A stretch of DNA of 64,000 bases from Diogma glabrata (taxonomy: Eukaryota > Arthropoda > Insecta > Diptera > Cylindrotomidae): NCBI GenBank assembly GCA_963693315.1, contig OY856186.1, forward strand, positions 373,183,663 to 373,247,662, read 5' to 3'. Within the stretch, counting starts at the first letter, position 1. Each line of letters begins with the position of its first letter. The translations under genes and the position numbers were made by a program. Below the pieces are notes generated by a model, which saw only the letters and a program-made list of their open reading frames with translations, made no database searches and was not told the DNA's origin. Below, piece after piece: positions 1 through 11,960 of the stretch.

Positions 1-905
1 TCATTCTTTCATTCTTTCATTCTTTCATTCTTCCATTCTTTCATGCCTTCAGTCTTGCATTCTCTCATTCTTTCATTCTTTCATGTATTCATTCATTTAT
101 TTTTTTCATTGTTTCATTTTTTCATGGTCCCATTGTTCCATTCTTTTATTCTTGCATTCTTTTTTGATTCATTATTTCATTCTTTCATTCTTTCATTCTT
201 TCATTTTTTCAGTGTTTCATTCTTTCACACCTTCATTCTTTCATTCTTGCATTCTTTTATCCTTACATTCTTTCATTCTTTCATTCTCTCATTCTTTCAT
301 TCTTTCATTTTCGCATTCTTTCATTCTTTCTTTCTTTGGTTTTTTCATTCTTTCATTCTTGCATTCTTTCATTCTTTCATTCTATCATTTTTTCATTCTT
401 TCATTCTTCCATTCTTGCATTCTTTCATTCTTTCATTCTTTCATTCTTTCATTCTTTCATTCTTTCATTCTTTCATTCTTTCATTCTTTCATTCTTTCAT
501 TCTTTCATTCTTTCATTCTTTCATTCTTTCATTCTTTCATTCTTTCATTCTTTCATTCTTTCATTCTTTCATTCTTTCATTCTTTCATTCTTTCATTCTT
601 TCATTCTTTCATTCTTTCATTCTTTCATTCTTTCATTCTTTCATTCTTTCATTCTTTCATTCTTTCATTCTTCCATTCTTTCATGCCTTCAGTCTGGCAT
701 TCTCTCATTCTTTCATTCTTTCATGCATTCATTCATATATTTTTTTCATTGTTTCATTTTTTCATGGTTCCATTGTTTCATTCTTTTATTCTTGCATTCT
801 TTTTTTATTCATTATATCATTCTTTCATTCTTTGATTTTTTCATTCTTTCGTTCTTGCATTCTTGTATTCTTACATTCTTTCATACATTCATTCTTACAT
901 TTTGT
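1..905. repeat. ATTCTTTC octamer satellite, block 1
   Basis: The stretch is a tandem array of an 8-bp unit (ATTCTTTC) with scattered substitutions; it starts outside the window. Because 8 is not a multiple of 3, a 24-bp cycle gives an 8-residue periodic peptide (SFFHSFIL) that stays open in all three forward frames, so the long apparent ORFs of 200-290 codons are artefacts. Degenerate flanks at about 31-190 and 671-820 are near copies of each other exactly 640 bp (80 units) apart, showing a segmental duplication within the array. Confidence 0.97.
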
Positions 906-1159
906 AGTATGAGGTGTGGTAGAGTGCTTGTCTACCAATTGGTCGTGCACGCAAAACACATATGTACCCTTTGCTAGCTCAAGCTGACTTGACTTCTACG
1001 TCATAAACCAACTACAAAATTTTTTTACATATAAGCAAAAACGCGTGCCGTAAACATCACCCAGGTACGATGAAAGTCTTGCCACACCTCCTCACGATAA
1101 AAATACACCATGTTCATATTTTCTGTTACTTTAATATTATCACTTTGTCCTGATCAATA

Positions 1160-1722
1160 TAGACCGAAAGCCCGCGACGGCTAGACCTTCGTTATTTTAT
1201 TAAAGTTGGAAGTTTTTCTGCGCATACCCCTACTCAGGTAGGAACGATTAGCGACATATAAAGTTTGGATCACGGTGGCTTTGGCAGGGAGCAGGTAACA
1301 AAAGGGCCTCCAAAGTTTCGTGAAAGTATAAAAGGTAATTTGTTTATATATCATTCAGGATATTTTAGAAGTCACGTCACCCATTGCCAGACACTTACTA
1401 TCGTGGTAACCCCCTGCCAGACACCCTTAAACTTTGACAAATTGAGAATTTTTAAGGGTGTCTGGCAGGGGGTTACCACGATAGTAAGTGTCTGGCAATG
1501 GGTGACGTGACTACTAATTCTACCCCGAAGAATATATAAAAAAATTACCTGTTATACTTTCACGAGACTTTGGAAGACCCTCTGTTACCTGCTCCCTGCC
1601 AAAGCCACCATGATCTAAACTCCATAAGTCGCTAATCGTTCCTACCCCAGTAGGGGGTATGCACAGAGAAACTTTCAGCTTTTATAAAATAACGAAGGTC
1701 TGGCCGTCGCGGGCTCTTAGTC
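1160..1722. repeat. Long foldback (inverted repeat) element
   Basis: Two arms of about 270 bp are reverse complements around a centre near 1441, with a loop of only about 20 bp between the CCCTTAA / TTAAGGG pair. The outer ends are GC-rich (GCCCGCGACGGC at 1170-1181, its complement at 1703-1714). Arms differ at scattered sites and small indels, so they have diverged modestly. No transposase and no clear target duplication were seen. An 81-codon ORF inside is just one arm read through the loop. It may be a foldback/MITE-type transposon; a transcript would form a long hairpin RNA. Confidence 0.9.
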
Positions 1723-2534
1723 TAATACTCTTAAAATAAAATTAGATACCTTTTCTCTGAAACTTTAGTCATCCCGTCAACTAACTTCTGGTTGTAAAAG
1801 AAAGGTTTTGCTTCCAGCTCAGCAATCTTGTGTATTAATCCATATAAATCGTAATCGGATAATCGAACTATTAGTGTGGTGCTATCTTTTTCAACCAACA
1901 ATCTTTCTTATCATTTTCTCTTTTTTTCACCTAAAACGAAACTCACTAATATTTACTGATCTTTTATTTATTTAAATGTTAATTTCTTTACCAAACAGCA
2001 CTATTAACTAAGAAGCATTTTTTTAATTTTTTGGAATTTATCTTATGACTCAAAATTATTTTCTAGGTTTGATCTTAAATTTTATTCACTAACAACAAGA
2101 AAAAAACTCGATCGAACGTTCCACTCTATCGCCAAAATCGAACCTTTTCGACACACTTCCCCAAATCCAACTAAACTCACTCAGGAATTCAAAATGAAGT
2201 CCATAACTGCATAAAAAAACCATTTTTAAATCATTTCCACAGCACGAAAAAAAATCAGAATGAATTCTTTTATTTTTATTATATTAGTTCAAAAAAATTA
2301 AATAAAAAATTAAAGAATTTAATGTGAGATTCCTGGAAGTGTCAGATGTACTTTGAAATATTTTAAGTAAGTGTGTTTTTTTATTTACAAACAACTGGGT
2401 TGAGAAGTCTTTGAAAATATATACATATATTTTCGAATAATGCTAGTAGTATGCTATTCGAATAATGCTATACTACTATAGGTAAAGAGGATGGAAAATA
2501 GAAGTAAAAATGACAAGGAATTTTAGAGATTAAT
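1723..2534. other. AT-rich spacer, no gene seen
   Basis: Nothing recognisable apart from a short direct repeat ATTCGAATAATGCT near 2430-2470. Confidence 0.6.
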
Positions 2535-2755
2535 ATATGTATATTTAATTAATCTCTACAAACATAAATGAACAATTAACTTACTACTGACACGAACCAA
2601 CTGAACATCGATAAAAGCTTAAGCCCCATACAAAAAATAATAAATCAATTAATTAATCAGTTGAAAATCAGTTGATAATCGAAAATTGAATGGGGTTCAA
2701 CGGAACATTTCTCGATCATTTTGGTTGGCGGTAATGAAAGTAAAAAAGTATGTAA
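2535..2755 (-). repeat. Dispersed repeat family, copy related to 45957-46180
   Basis: Read on the minus strand, this segment follows the same order of blocks as 45957-46180: TACTTTTTT, an ACCNNCAACCAAAAT-like block, TTAATTAATTGATTTATT, TTTTATCGAT, and finally TTTATGTTTGTAGAGATT. The two copies are diverged with several indels. No coding potential was seen. Class unknown. Confidence 0.6.
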
Positions 2756-2989
2756 TATTCTTTCACATAAATTCATACGTTCTTTGAAGCATCAGCGACA
2801 AAATTAATTATTGTATCAGTGAATATAAATCCAACTTCTTGGGTTTATTGTGATATTAATTTATCAAACGCTTCTAAAATATTATTCTATAATTGAATTG
2901 TGAACTTTCTAAATTGTGTAAATAATTAACATTGTGGAAATTAACATTGATATTATTATACGAAATAATTATAAAAGATTTGGAGTTTT

Positions 2990-4600
2990 ATTTCAGTCTT
3001 TCATTCATTTATTCTATAAGTCTTTTTTCTCTATTCTTACATTTTGTCATTCTTTCATTCTTTCATTCTTTCATTCTTTCACTGTTACATTTTTCATTTT
3101 TTCGTTCTTTCATTTTCCATTCTTTCATTTTTTTTCTTTCATTCTTTCATTCTTTCATCCTTTCATTCTTTCATTCTTTGATGCTTTCATTATTTCATTC
3201 TTTCATTCTTTCATTCTTTCATATTCGTTCATTCTTTCATTCTTTCATTCTTTTATTCTTTCATTCTTTCATTCTTTCATTCATTCATTCTTTCATATTT
3301 TTTTCGTTTATTCTTTCATTCTTTTATTCATTCATTCTTTCAATCTTTCATTCTTTCATTCTTTCGTTCTCATATTCTTTCATTCTGGCATTCTTTCATT
3401 CTTTCGTTCTTACATTCTTTCATTCTTTCATTCTTTCATTCTTTCATTCTTTCATTCTTTCATTCTTTCATTCTTACATTCTTTCATTCTTTCCTTCTTT
3501 CATTCTTTCATTCTTTCATTCTTTCATTCTTTCATTCTTTCATTCTTTCGTTTTTCATTCTTTCATTCTTTCATTCTTTCATTCTTTTATTCTTTCATTC
3601 TTTCATTCTTTCATTCTTTCATTCTTTCATTCTTTCATTCTTGCTTTTTTTCATTCTTTCATTTTTTCATTCTTTCATTCTTGCATTCTTTCATTCTTTC
3701 ATTCTTTCATTCTTTCATTCTTTCATTCTTTCATTCTTTCATTCTTTCATTCTTTCATTCTTTCATTCTTTCAATATTTCATTCTTTCATTCTTTCATTC
3801 TTTCATTCTTTCATTCTTTCATTCTTTCATTCTTTCATTCTTTCATTCTTTCATTCGTTCATTCTTTCATTCTTACATTCTTTCATTCTTGCATTCTTTC
3901 ATTCTTTCATTCTTTCATTCTTTCATTCTTTCATTCTTTCATTCTTTCATTCTTTCATTCTTTCATTCTTTCATTCTTTCATTCTTTCATTCTTTCATTC
4001 TTTCATTCTTTCATTCTTTCATTCTTTCATTCTTTCATTCTTTCATTCTTTCATTCTTTCATTCTTTCATTCTTTCATTCTTTCATTCTTTCATTCTTTT
4101 ATTCTTTCATTCTTTCATTCTTCCATTCTTTCATTCTTTCATTCTTTCATTCTTTCATTCTTTCATTCTTTCATTCTTTCATTCTTTCATTCTTTCATTC
4201 TTTCATTCTTTCATTCTTTTATTCTTTTATTTTTTCATTCTTTCATTCTTTCATTCTTTCATTCTTTCATTCTTTCATTCTTCCATTCTTGCATTCTTTC
4301 AGTTGTTCATTCTTTCATTTGTTATTCTTTAATTCTAGCACACTTTCATTATTCCATTCTTCCACACTTCCATTATTCCATGCTTCCATTCTTTCATTCA
4401 TTCGTTCTTATATTCTTGCATTCTTTCATTCGTCCATTCTTCCAATACTTCGTTCTTGCATATTTGCATTCTTGCATATTTACACTTCCATTATTCCATT
4501 CTTTCATCATTTTTTCATTCTTTCGTTTTTTCATATTTTTTCACATTCTTTTTCTTTTGTTTTTTCATTCATTCATTTTTTCATTCTCATCTCAGACATC
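2990..4600. repeat. ATTCTTTC octamer satellite, block 2
   Basis: This is the longest block of the octamer array, most regular between about 3420 and 4320 and degenerate at both ends. The apparent ORFs (466 and 562 codons) are periodic SFFHSFIL peptides present in parallel frames and are not credible genes. The transition into unique sequence at the right end is gradual (TTCCATTATTCCAT-type variants from 4330 to 4500). Confidence 0.97.
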
Positions 4601-4839
4601 CATTTGGCCACTCCCGCAATAGTAGCATGAATAGACTCACTTGATTTTACATCATTTAATGTTCAAGTGTAATAATGCCAAATGCTCTAATTTTTTTTAC
4701 TTTTTCTCTTTTAAATAAAAGACACGCAATCAAATCGATTGCAAACTCTTTCAATGTGTATTCATGTTTTGTTTCTCTTTTAAGTTTTATTGGTTTTCAT
4801 ATGTTGTGTCTCGAAAAAAACCATACGCTAAATAAATAA

Positions 4840-5330
4840 ATTCTTTCATTATTTCATGCATTCATTCTTGCATTCTTTCATTCTTTTATTTTTTTATTCT
4901 TTTATTTTTTTATTATTATTATTATTCTTGCATTCTTATTATGTTTAATTCTATCATTTTTGCATTCTTTCATTCTTGCATTCTTTCATACTTTCATTCT
5001 TTCATGCTTTCATTTTCTTAATCTTATATTTTATCATTCTTCTATTCTTTTATTTTTTCATTCTTTCATACTTCAATTCTTTTATTCTTTCATTCGCTCA
5101 TTCTTTCAGGCTTCATTCTTTCATTAAATCTTTTTTCATGCTTTTATGCTTTTTCATTCTTATTATCTCTTTTTTTCATTTTTACATTCTCATTTTGCTT
5201 CATTTCTCCATTTTTCCCTTTGTTTCATTCGTTCATTCGTTCATTCTTTTATTTTTTCACTTTTTAATGCATACACTTTCATCGTTTTGTATTGCATTCT
5301 TTCAATCTTTCTGCTTAAATTTTTACATTA
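4840..5330. repeat. ATTCTTTC octamer satellite, block 3 (degenerate)
   Basis: A strongly degenerated block of the same octamer with an internal (ATT)n run near 4912-4926. It is separated from block 2 by about 240 bp of AT-rich non-repetitive sequence. Its 119-codon open frame is again a low-complexity shadow. Confidence 0.9.
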
Positions 5331-5335
5331 GTTGA

Positions 5336-6290
5336 GTTTGCCTATTTTCTCATGGTTGTTGTTTACTGTTTTAATTTTTATCTTTATATCATTGAAATTT
5401 TTGTAATTTAGAGAGGTTCCTTCAATATTGAATATTAAGAACTTGATCTTTCAAAGCTTTTGATCCTGCTGTAACAAAATGGCTACGTATCGTTAATTCT
5501 ATAAGACAGGCTTAGTTCCATATTAATTAAATTAAAAATTGATGCGTTTGGGTCTGTTTTAGCGGACTACGTAAAAGAGTATCTATTAGTCCCAGCATCC
5601 CAAGTTAGCTCCAAAATCTTGATGGTCAGCGAACAACTATTGGTCTGCAAATCTTAAGTCTTTGTTTGTTATGAGTGACCTGCAGATTTGTCAGACTGCA
5701 AAACGGCTAGTAAAGATAAAACAAATTATCAGTATGAAAAGGAGAAAGAAACTTCTAGTCATTCAAGGTTTCATGACCGGACTATGTCCTTCTTCTTTAT
5801 TAAGATGGTTAGATTGAAAGTCACAGAAAAACGAGAGTTTAAGACTTTTTTTGGACACTGAACTAACCAGAAAGTTAGTGCTACAGGGTTTAAGCACTGC
5901 AAGAACGTCTTTAAATGGAGATAATATTGGACAAATCAGTCAAAGTTTTTTATTTTCAGTTCACTTCGACAGTCAGACCAGCCTTACGGTTGGAGATCAA
6001 AACTTGTGTCCAAATTTAAAATAAAAAACCATCCAAAATCTTTACTCTGAAGTAAGCCAAAAAATATGCACAACTTCGACGATAGCACTAGACGCTATCT
6101 AAGTGAAACACATGAGTAAAACAATTTCTATATGAACATGTCACAAAACAATACACACACATTTAATTTAAACAAAAACAAATTTCTTCGGACTATGGCA
6201 TCTCGGCTATCTCCTTAGATGATAACTTTACGACTGATATACCCAAAAATTGTATTGGAATACAATTTTTTTAATAATATGTGTTATGTA
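5336..6290. other. Spacer, no gene seen
   Basis: Mixed-composition DNA, less AT-rich than its surroundings at about 5540-5900. No frame, motif or repeat was recognised; it could be a decayed transposon. Confidence 0.5.
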
Positions 6291-6385
6291 TAAAAACCAC
6301 AATATGTGCCACAACAACACAAAAAACTTTTTAAGATTAGAGTCTCACAACACATGCGTTCTACGGTGTTGACACAAATCTATTT
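6291..6385 (+). repeat. TGTGTCACAACAACACA-type dispersed repeat, copy 1
   Basis: Shares the block order TGTGCCACAACAACACA, AAACTTTTTAAGA, TCTCACAACACATGCGTTCT, GGTGTTGACACAAAT with copies at 32612, 39541 and 51585. Non-coding. Family unknown. Confidence 0.65.
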
Positions 6386-9300
6386 TAAAAATTTTTTATA
6401 TATTTTCTTAAGGAATTTGTAAAAAAATAAAACTTTTGTGAAAACCACTGGTCTAACATATATAGTGATGGAGTTGAAAAGAATGGGAGAGTCAGTGGAG
6501 AGTTAAATTTCAGTATAGCTTTCCGCACAAGTGAATGTTGCAGTATTTACCATGCTAAAAATTTACGTCATAAGGAAGACAGGTTGATGAATCATTTATT
6601 ATCTGCAAAATATTTGGGCATTCTTGCAATCAAACTGCAACTACAATCAAAGTGTTGTTTCAAATTGTGGGGACGCCCAAACCATAGAGATGTTTAAGCC
6701 GGGCATAATTTTTCATTATTTCATTTTAAGGTTGCCATTATTGTCTTACTCCATATGTCACTTTTTATGCTCCTTTTCCAGCTACCAATGTTATTTTAGG
6801 TTTTATAAATTTGGTTACACCATGAGTCAAAACTTAGTGACAGTGAAAAATATTGTTTACTGTCGATTCACTCAATCATAAAAAATTAAAAATCATTAGC
6901 AATGCAAATTGCGTTGATTTATTTCGGGAAGTAAAACTGGACAAGGACAGGACTTGTTAATATAAATTTTAAAATATAATGTTAAAAGTTTTTTCTCAAA
7001 CAACTAGAAACCAATTTTTCATCTCCTTCTTCTTTACCAACTTTTTGTAAATATGTTAACACGAAATTATCCATCATGACAACATATCCATCTTGACAAC
7101 AAGCATTAATCAATCACATTTTTGTTTATATTTAAAACACATAAAATCACAAAAAAACTAAACACCTTTACAGACAGCTGAACTCTAACCCTTTTCATTC
7201 TCTCAATTGTCTAAATATGTAAGAATCTTTCTCCAAATTGTCATCCTTAAATTTACAGAATAAAAAGCTTGAAAAGTTTCAACATATAATTTACAGTTTA
7301 TAAAGGTCAAGAGAATAAAAAGAAAATTCCAATAGAATCCTAGCAGCTCAACAAACAACATTTTTTTTTTGGTTGGTTTATGTTGAATACTTTTTCTATT
7401 TAGAATCCATTGAAAAACAAAGCAATGTACATATATCCTTGGAAGAGTAACAAAACAAAACAGAATAATACATTATTTTATTCAGATGTTAAACAATAGG
7501 CTTCCAGTGTTCTAAAAGGTATATGAAGGTGAGCATTATTTATGATGTAAATCTTTTTGAAAAAGAATCTGGTTGAAACGAAAATTATTAATGTTGCATT
7601 AAGTTATTCTGAAATATGAGTTATTGGGTATTTGTTGAATGAAAATGTGACTTTTTTATAAGGAGAGAAAATTTTTATGAAAAATTGCATCAGTAAATTT
7701 GAAAAAATGATTTACCGGAAATGGAATATATAATGTGCTCATTTAGAAATGTCATGCTTTTGTAGTAAGTGAAAAGCATAACACATTATGTTAATATCGG
7801 TATAAAGAAAGTTAACGGATAAGATATTTCCGTTATTGTAGCAATTTATTATTCGGTTTCATTTTGCAAAGTAAAAATTTCATAAAAAGTTTTTTGAAAA
7901 CCTTTTTTCTTTTAGTTCAAGCAATTTATTATTCACTCGAAAAATCTAGGTTTAATGCTATGCAAACCCCGATATGAATTTTTCTCTTTTGATGACCTAT
8001 TTTTTATGAAAGGTTGCTTCTAAAGATATAGTATTATTCATATAAAAATGATTAGTACCTCAACCAATTGAGAAAGCTATCGTAATATACTCAATACACT
8101 TCTCTGTATTGGAGCGTATTACATATAAGCATTCAAATTATTTTCTTTAAACAAAAACATTTCTACGTGTTGACTCCATTTTTTTACAAAAGGTGAAAAA
8201 TAAGATTAGGTCACCGGTCTAATTAATACCTTCTATAATCGTTATGGTTTCAAACATTTCTTTCATCCTATATCCATCAAATTAATTGACTCATAAACCA
8301 AAAAGTAAATTATATGGAAAAACTTTTAATTAAGGTCGAATGATTATGGTTACTGCAAATGTTCATGTTTGTAACAGATTGTAAACATAAATAATTTATC
8401 CTCTTGATAACTTATATTCTCCTTCTTTGAGCTTAGTTGTATAAAGTAATAAAATTATTTATATTCTAACCCAAAAATTAACAATAGTTCCAAAAAGTTT
8501 TTATATTATTTGTTGTGTGAATATATATCATTTTTAATGTTCAAGCAACTAGTGTTCCATTAACATGTTGTGAAGCATCCGATAATTATCTTATTGTGGT
8601 GAAAAATCTCAATATTACATCGGGCAAGAACTCTCATAAAAATGTAACAATGTTCACAATAAATTGTTCATTGTTTAAGGATCACAATGATATTTATTCA
8701 AGCGGCCAATATATTGTTAAAAAAACATGGCATTTTTGCTTTGAAAGCAATTGTTATCATCGTACAATGAATCAAATTGCGGATTGTTTCTAGAAATAAA
8801 TTAATTGAATTGTAGAAATATTGGCTTCCTGTCAACTCAATTGAATTCAAAGTTCTTGCAACAAGACTTTGTTTTTAAATCTGATTTGTTTTTGTTTTAT
8901 TTTTGTAATGTACAGAAGTGAACAACAAAACAAATATAACATCGAAGGAAACATTATCATTGTTCAGGAAGTGGTGGTGTAATTTATTCTAATGGAATAG
9001 AAAAGTTACATATATTTTGTTTTATTCGATGTCATTCGAAACAATAGCTTTTATGTTGGAAATTCGTTGTTTTGATAATACTGTTGACATAATAACTCTT
9101 TTAAACATTAGTTTTTATTCTGAAATTATCCATGGTTGATGGAAGATTGCAAATTATCGTAAATAACGATCGTTTGACACTTGCAAAAATTTTGACTTTA
9201 TGGAAGGCTTATAACTGAAGTCGATACAAATATAAGCATTTTAACATCATATATTCTGATCAATGATGCCAGACGAATTCTCACTTCTCACGAGTGTTAA

Positions 9301-9447
9301 AGTTTTGCAGGATGAACGTAAGCGAGTGTTTTAAACTAATTCAAGAATCAGTCTTTCGTGTGACTTGTACTACAGATGGGAAATCGAATGAAAATTCTGA
9401 GATGACCTAATTTTCTTGATTTCGTTTTCCTATTTTTGACACAGAGT
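6386..9447. other. Long AT-rich spacer, no gene seen
   Basis: About 3 kb with no recognisable coding sequence; the small ORFs (65-85 codons) lack motifs and look random. No strong internal repeat was noticed. Confidence 0.6.
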
Positions 9448-9657
9448 TGAAGTGGCAACATATTAATTTAACGAAAATAAAAACGGACATATGGATATAA
9501 CGGACATACGAAAATAAAAACGGACATGGACATATTGTATGTTTGTTTCGTAGAGGGTTCTCTACGAAACAAACATACAATATGTCCATGTCCAACGGAA
9601 GCCGAATTCGCTTCAATATTATAATCAATATAAATAAAATAAAATTGTGAACGTTTT
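9448..9657 (+). repeat. 5' LTR of Ty3/gypsy relic
   Basis: Starts TGAAGTGGCAACATATT and is recognised by similarity to 12964-13112. It contains an extra perfect hairpin at 9522-9593 (34-bp arms, GGTT loop) that is not present in the 3' LTR, so its internal structure was changed after or during insertion. Confidence 0.75.
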
Positions 9658-9689
9658 GGCACGATCAGCAACAACAAAATTACTTAAGA

Positions 9690-10250
9690 AATTAAGAAAT
9701 GTGGCCCTGCCACAAGATGTTGTTGTCAACATTATGGACGTCAGGCACTTTGGCAAAGAGGCACTTTTAGAGTGGTACTGTTTTGGCTTAAGAGCTTGAC
9801 AAATCTTTTAAGATATTCTGTGGCTCCTTGGACAGACAAGGGTTTTTTCCTATCCTTCCTATTGCCGACAAAATCTGGGAAGTTGCTCAGCCGACGTCTT
9901 CATCCATTATGGCAATTTCGCAGTTAACATCACACAGCAAGGCAACGCCAAGTGATGGTGATAGCAACCTTGCTAATCTCGAGTCCCGACTCGAACATCA
10001 TCATCATTCGACTACCCCTGTAACCGACTGTCTTGTCAAGACATTGGATATTCCTTCAAATCAAAAGCGAATTATAATATCAGACGCTGTTTGAGATCTC
10101 GTCAGCGATCTTCTTCCAGATCACACCAAATTTGGTAACAAAGCATATAAAACCCTGAAAATACAAACAGGATGCAACAGCTTCGCAATCTTAGGACCCG
10201 GGGAACTACTAAGTACCACTGTTACTACGGCTAACAGTGGGATCTACAAT
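9690..10250 (+). pseudogene. gag remnant of Ty3/gypsy relic
   Basis: An 88-codon frame at 9828-10094 contains ADKIWEVAQPTSSSIMAISQ, which resembles the C-terminal half of insect gypsy gag proteins (the capsid-region ADKI(W/V)E block). Upstream, gag-like sequence is in other frames and looks shortened. Downstream, an SDLLPDHTKFGNKAYK stretch in another frame is where a zinc-binding segment would be expected, but its cysteine/histidine pattern is destroyed. Gag would form the particle that packages element RNA; this copy cannot. Confidence 0.7.
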
Positions 10251-10254
10251 TGAA

Positions 10255-10580
10255 GCCGTCTTTTTGTTAGGGACGATAAAAACTTATAACAGTTTCTACT
10301 CGATAGTGGTGCTGAAGTTTTAGTACATCCCCATTCTACCTTTCATTACGCAACAAAGATCCCATTCAAACGCTAACTGCTGCTGCCAGTACAGGCATTC
10401 CCACATATGGTACTAAGCTGTGAACACTGAACATCGAACTTCGGCGTACATTCATACACTTTCATACGGGCAGATGTTGACAGGCCTATAGGTGCTGATT
10501 TCTTCTCGAATTATGACATTTTGGTCGACCTTAAAAACCGGAAATTAATTGATTCAAAGACATCTCTTCATATGTGAATG
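10255..10580 (+). pseudogene. Aspartic protease remnant of Ty3/gypsy relic
   Basis: The frame shows FLLDSGAEVLVHP with the catalytic DSGA at 10302-10313, and further on a GADFFSNYDILVDLKNRK-like segment near 10490-10550, the usual flap-distal ADFL block of retroelement proteases. Stops and a frameshift separate the two blocks. The protease would mature the gag-pol polyprotein. Confidence 0.8.
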
Positions 10581-10699
10581 AAATTATCACTAATTGTAAT
10601 ACGCCCACTTCAAAACATTTCAGGGTCCACAATCAATTCGGCACTCTTCTGAAAAAGTTTTCGTCACTTACCGAGGCACCAAAATATGGCCTCTCAATT

Positions 10700-11390
10700 A
10701 AGCACAACGTAAAACATTGTGACTAATAGAAGACTTCTATCCATTATAATCCAAGACGCTAGCCACGACAAAACTCAAGGCTTCGAAGACCGAATTTAAA
10801 CATATGGCAGACTAGGCATTTGTCATCCTTTTAATTCCTCAATCTCCTTATCTTTACACATGGTTAAGAAAAATGGCAAGGACTGGCGACCTTATTGAGA
10901 CTACAGACAGCTTCATGCTGCTACTATTCCGAATAGATATGCCATCCCCAATATACAAAATTTTTCATTGCAACAACTTCTTCTAAAACGGATCTGGCAA
11001 GAGCCTATCACCAGATACCTATGGCTGATGGATATATTCATAAAACAGCTATAACTACCCCTTTCGGATAGTTCGAGTTTACTCGTATGCCTTACGGTTT
11101 ACAAAACTCAGCACAGACATTCCAGCGCTTCATCAACTAGGTAACAAAGGAGCTGGATTTCATATCTAGCCGCTCCGAAGCAGAACATCTTCTGCACATG
11201 GAGAAACTGTTCACTCACCTAACCGAATATGGCATCAACATAAAAGCTTCAAAATGCATATTCGGTCAAAAATTAAATGATTTTTTGAACTTCTGTATTT
11301 CGGAAAACGGCATACTCCCATCGAAAGAGTTACAGACATCTCCAACTTTTAAGCTCCAACATCAATCCGCCAAATACAGTAATTCGTAGG
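10700..11390 (+). pseudogene. Reverse transcriptase remnant, YxDD motif missing
   Basis: Recognisable blocks are KTDLARAYHQIP (first catalytic Asp codon 10991-10993), FEFTRMPYGLQNSAQTFQRF (from about 11071) and EAEHLLHMEKLFTHLTEYG (from about 11177). Two in-frame TAG codons flank the second block. The sequence runs from KELDF straight to ISSRSEAEH near 11157-11165, where a TyrXAspAsp catalytic segment of about ten residues is expected, so the active-site loop seems removed by a roughly 30-bp in-frame deletion. Several upstream frameshifts also occur. Confidence 0.88.
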
Positions 11391-11399
11391 CATGGTGAA

Positions 11400-11960
11400 C
11401 TATTATCACCTTTTCATACCAAGATTAGCCGAATTGTTAGCGACAATTTACGGGCATTTGGCATCACTGATAAAAAAAGGCAAGAACAAATCGATTTTTT
11501 CTTTGCCAGAAGACTGTAACAAGTCTTTCATGAAGGTCAAATAATCTCTTGCCACCGGTCCTCTTTTAACACATTCGTTGGATAACTTACAGTTCAACAT
11601 AACATCAGCTGCTTCGAACACTGCAGTCGAAGCTGTACTACAATAGTACAACAGTGGATGTTGGGAACCACTTGCATTTTTCTCCAGGAAACTCACACAT
11701 ACTGAAGCAAAATGCTCCGTGTTTGATCGAAAACTATTAGCAATCTATCTTGCTATTTTGTCGAAGATCAAAATTTCTCTGTCTACATTGATCACAAACC
11801 TTTGATCACAGCAATTTCCCCCAAAACTTTAAGAAGTCCATGGCAACTGCGTTATCAAGATTTGACCGCACAGCTCACTATAGACATACGATACATCAAA
11901 AGTAAAGACAACGTAGTCAGTGATTGCCTTATCACGTTCTGGTGAAGAATCTTCTACAGA
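11400..11960 (+). pseudogene. RNase H remnant of Ty3/gypsy relic
   Basis: The blocks TSAASNTAVEAVLQ (near 11604) and EPLAFFSRKLTHTEAKCSVF followed by DRKLLAIYLAI (near 11668-11757) match the RNase H domain that follows reverse transcriptase in gypsy elements. The Asp expected in the first block reads Ala, and the Glu expected before LLAIY reads Lys, so catalytic acids are lost in addition to stop codons. Confidence 0.75.

Noticed and set aside
905..965. GGTGTGGTAGAGTGCTTGTCTACC as a tRNA or SINE head
   Set aside because: An A-box-like segment is present, but there is no B-box and no closing stem; too weak to list.
43..977. Long parallel ORFs of 213-289 codons at the left end
   Set aside because: Periodic translations of the 8-bp satellite in three frames; no unique sequence, start context or splice signal.
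1265..1510. 81-codon ORF at the palindrome
   Set aside because: Runs through one arm and the loop of the inverted repeat; its apparent internal symmetry is explained by the palindrome.
9407..9677. Minus-strand ORFs of 69 and 73 codons
   Set aside because: They fall on the LTR and its hairpin and have no domain.
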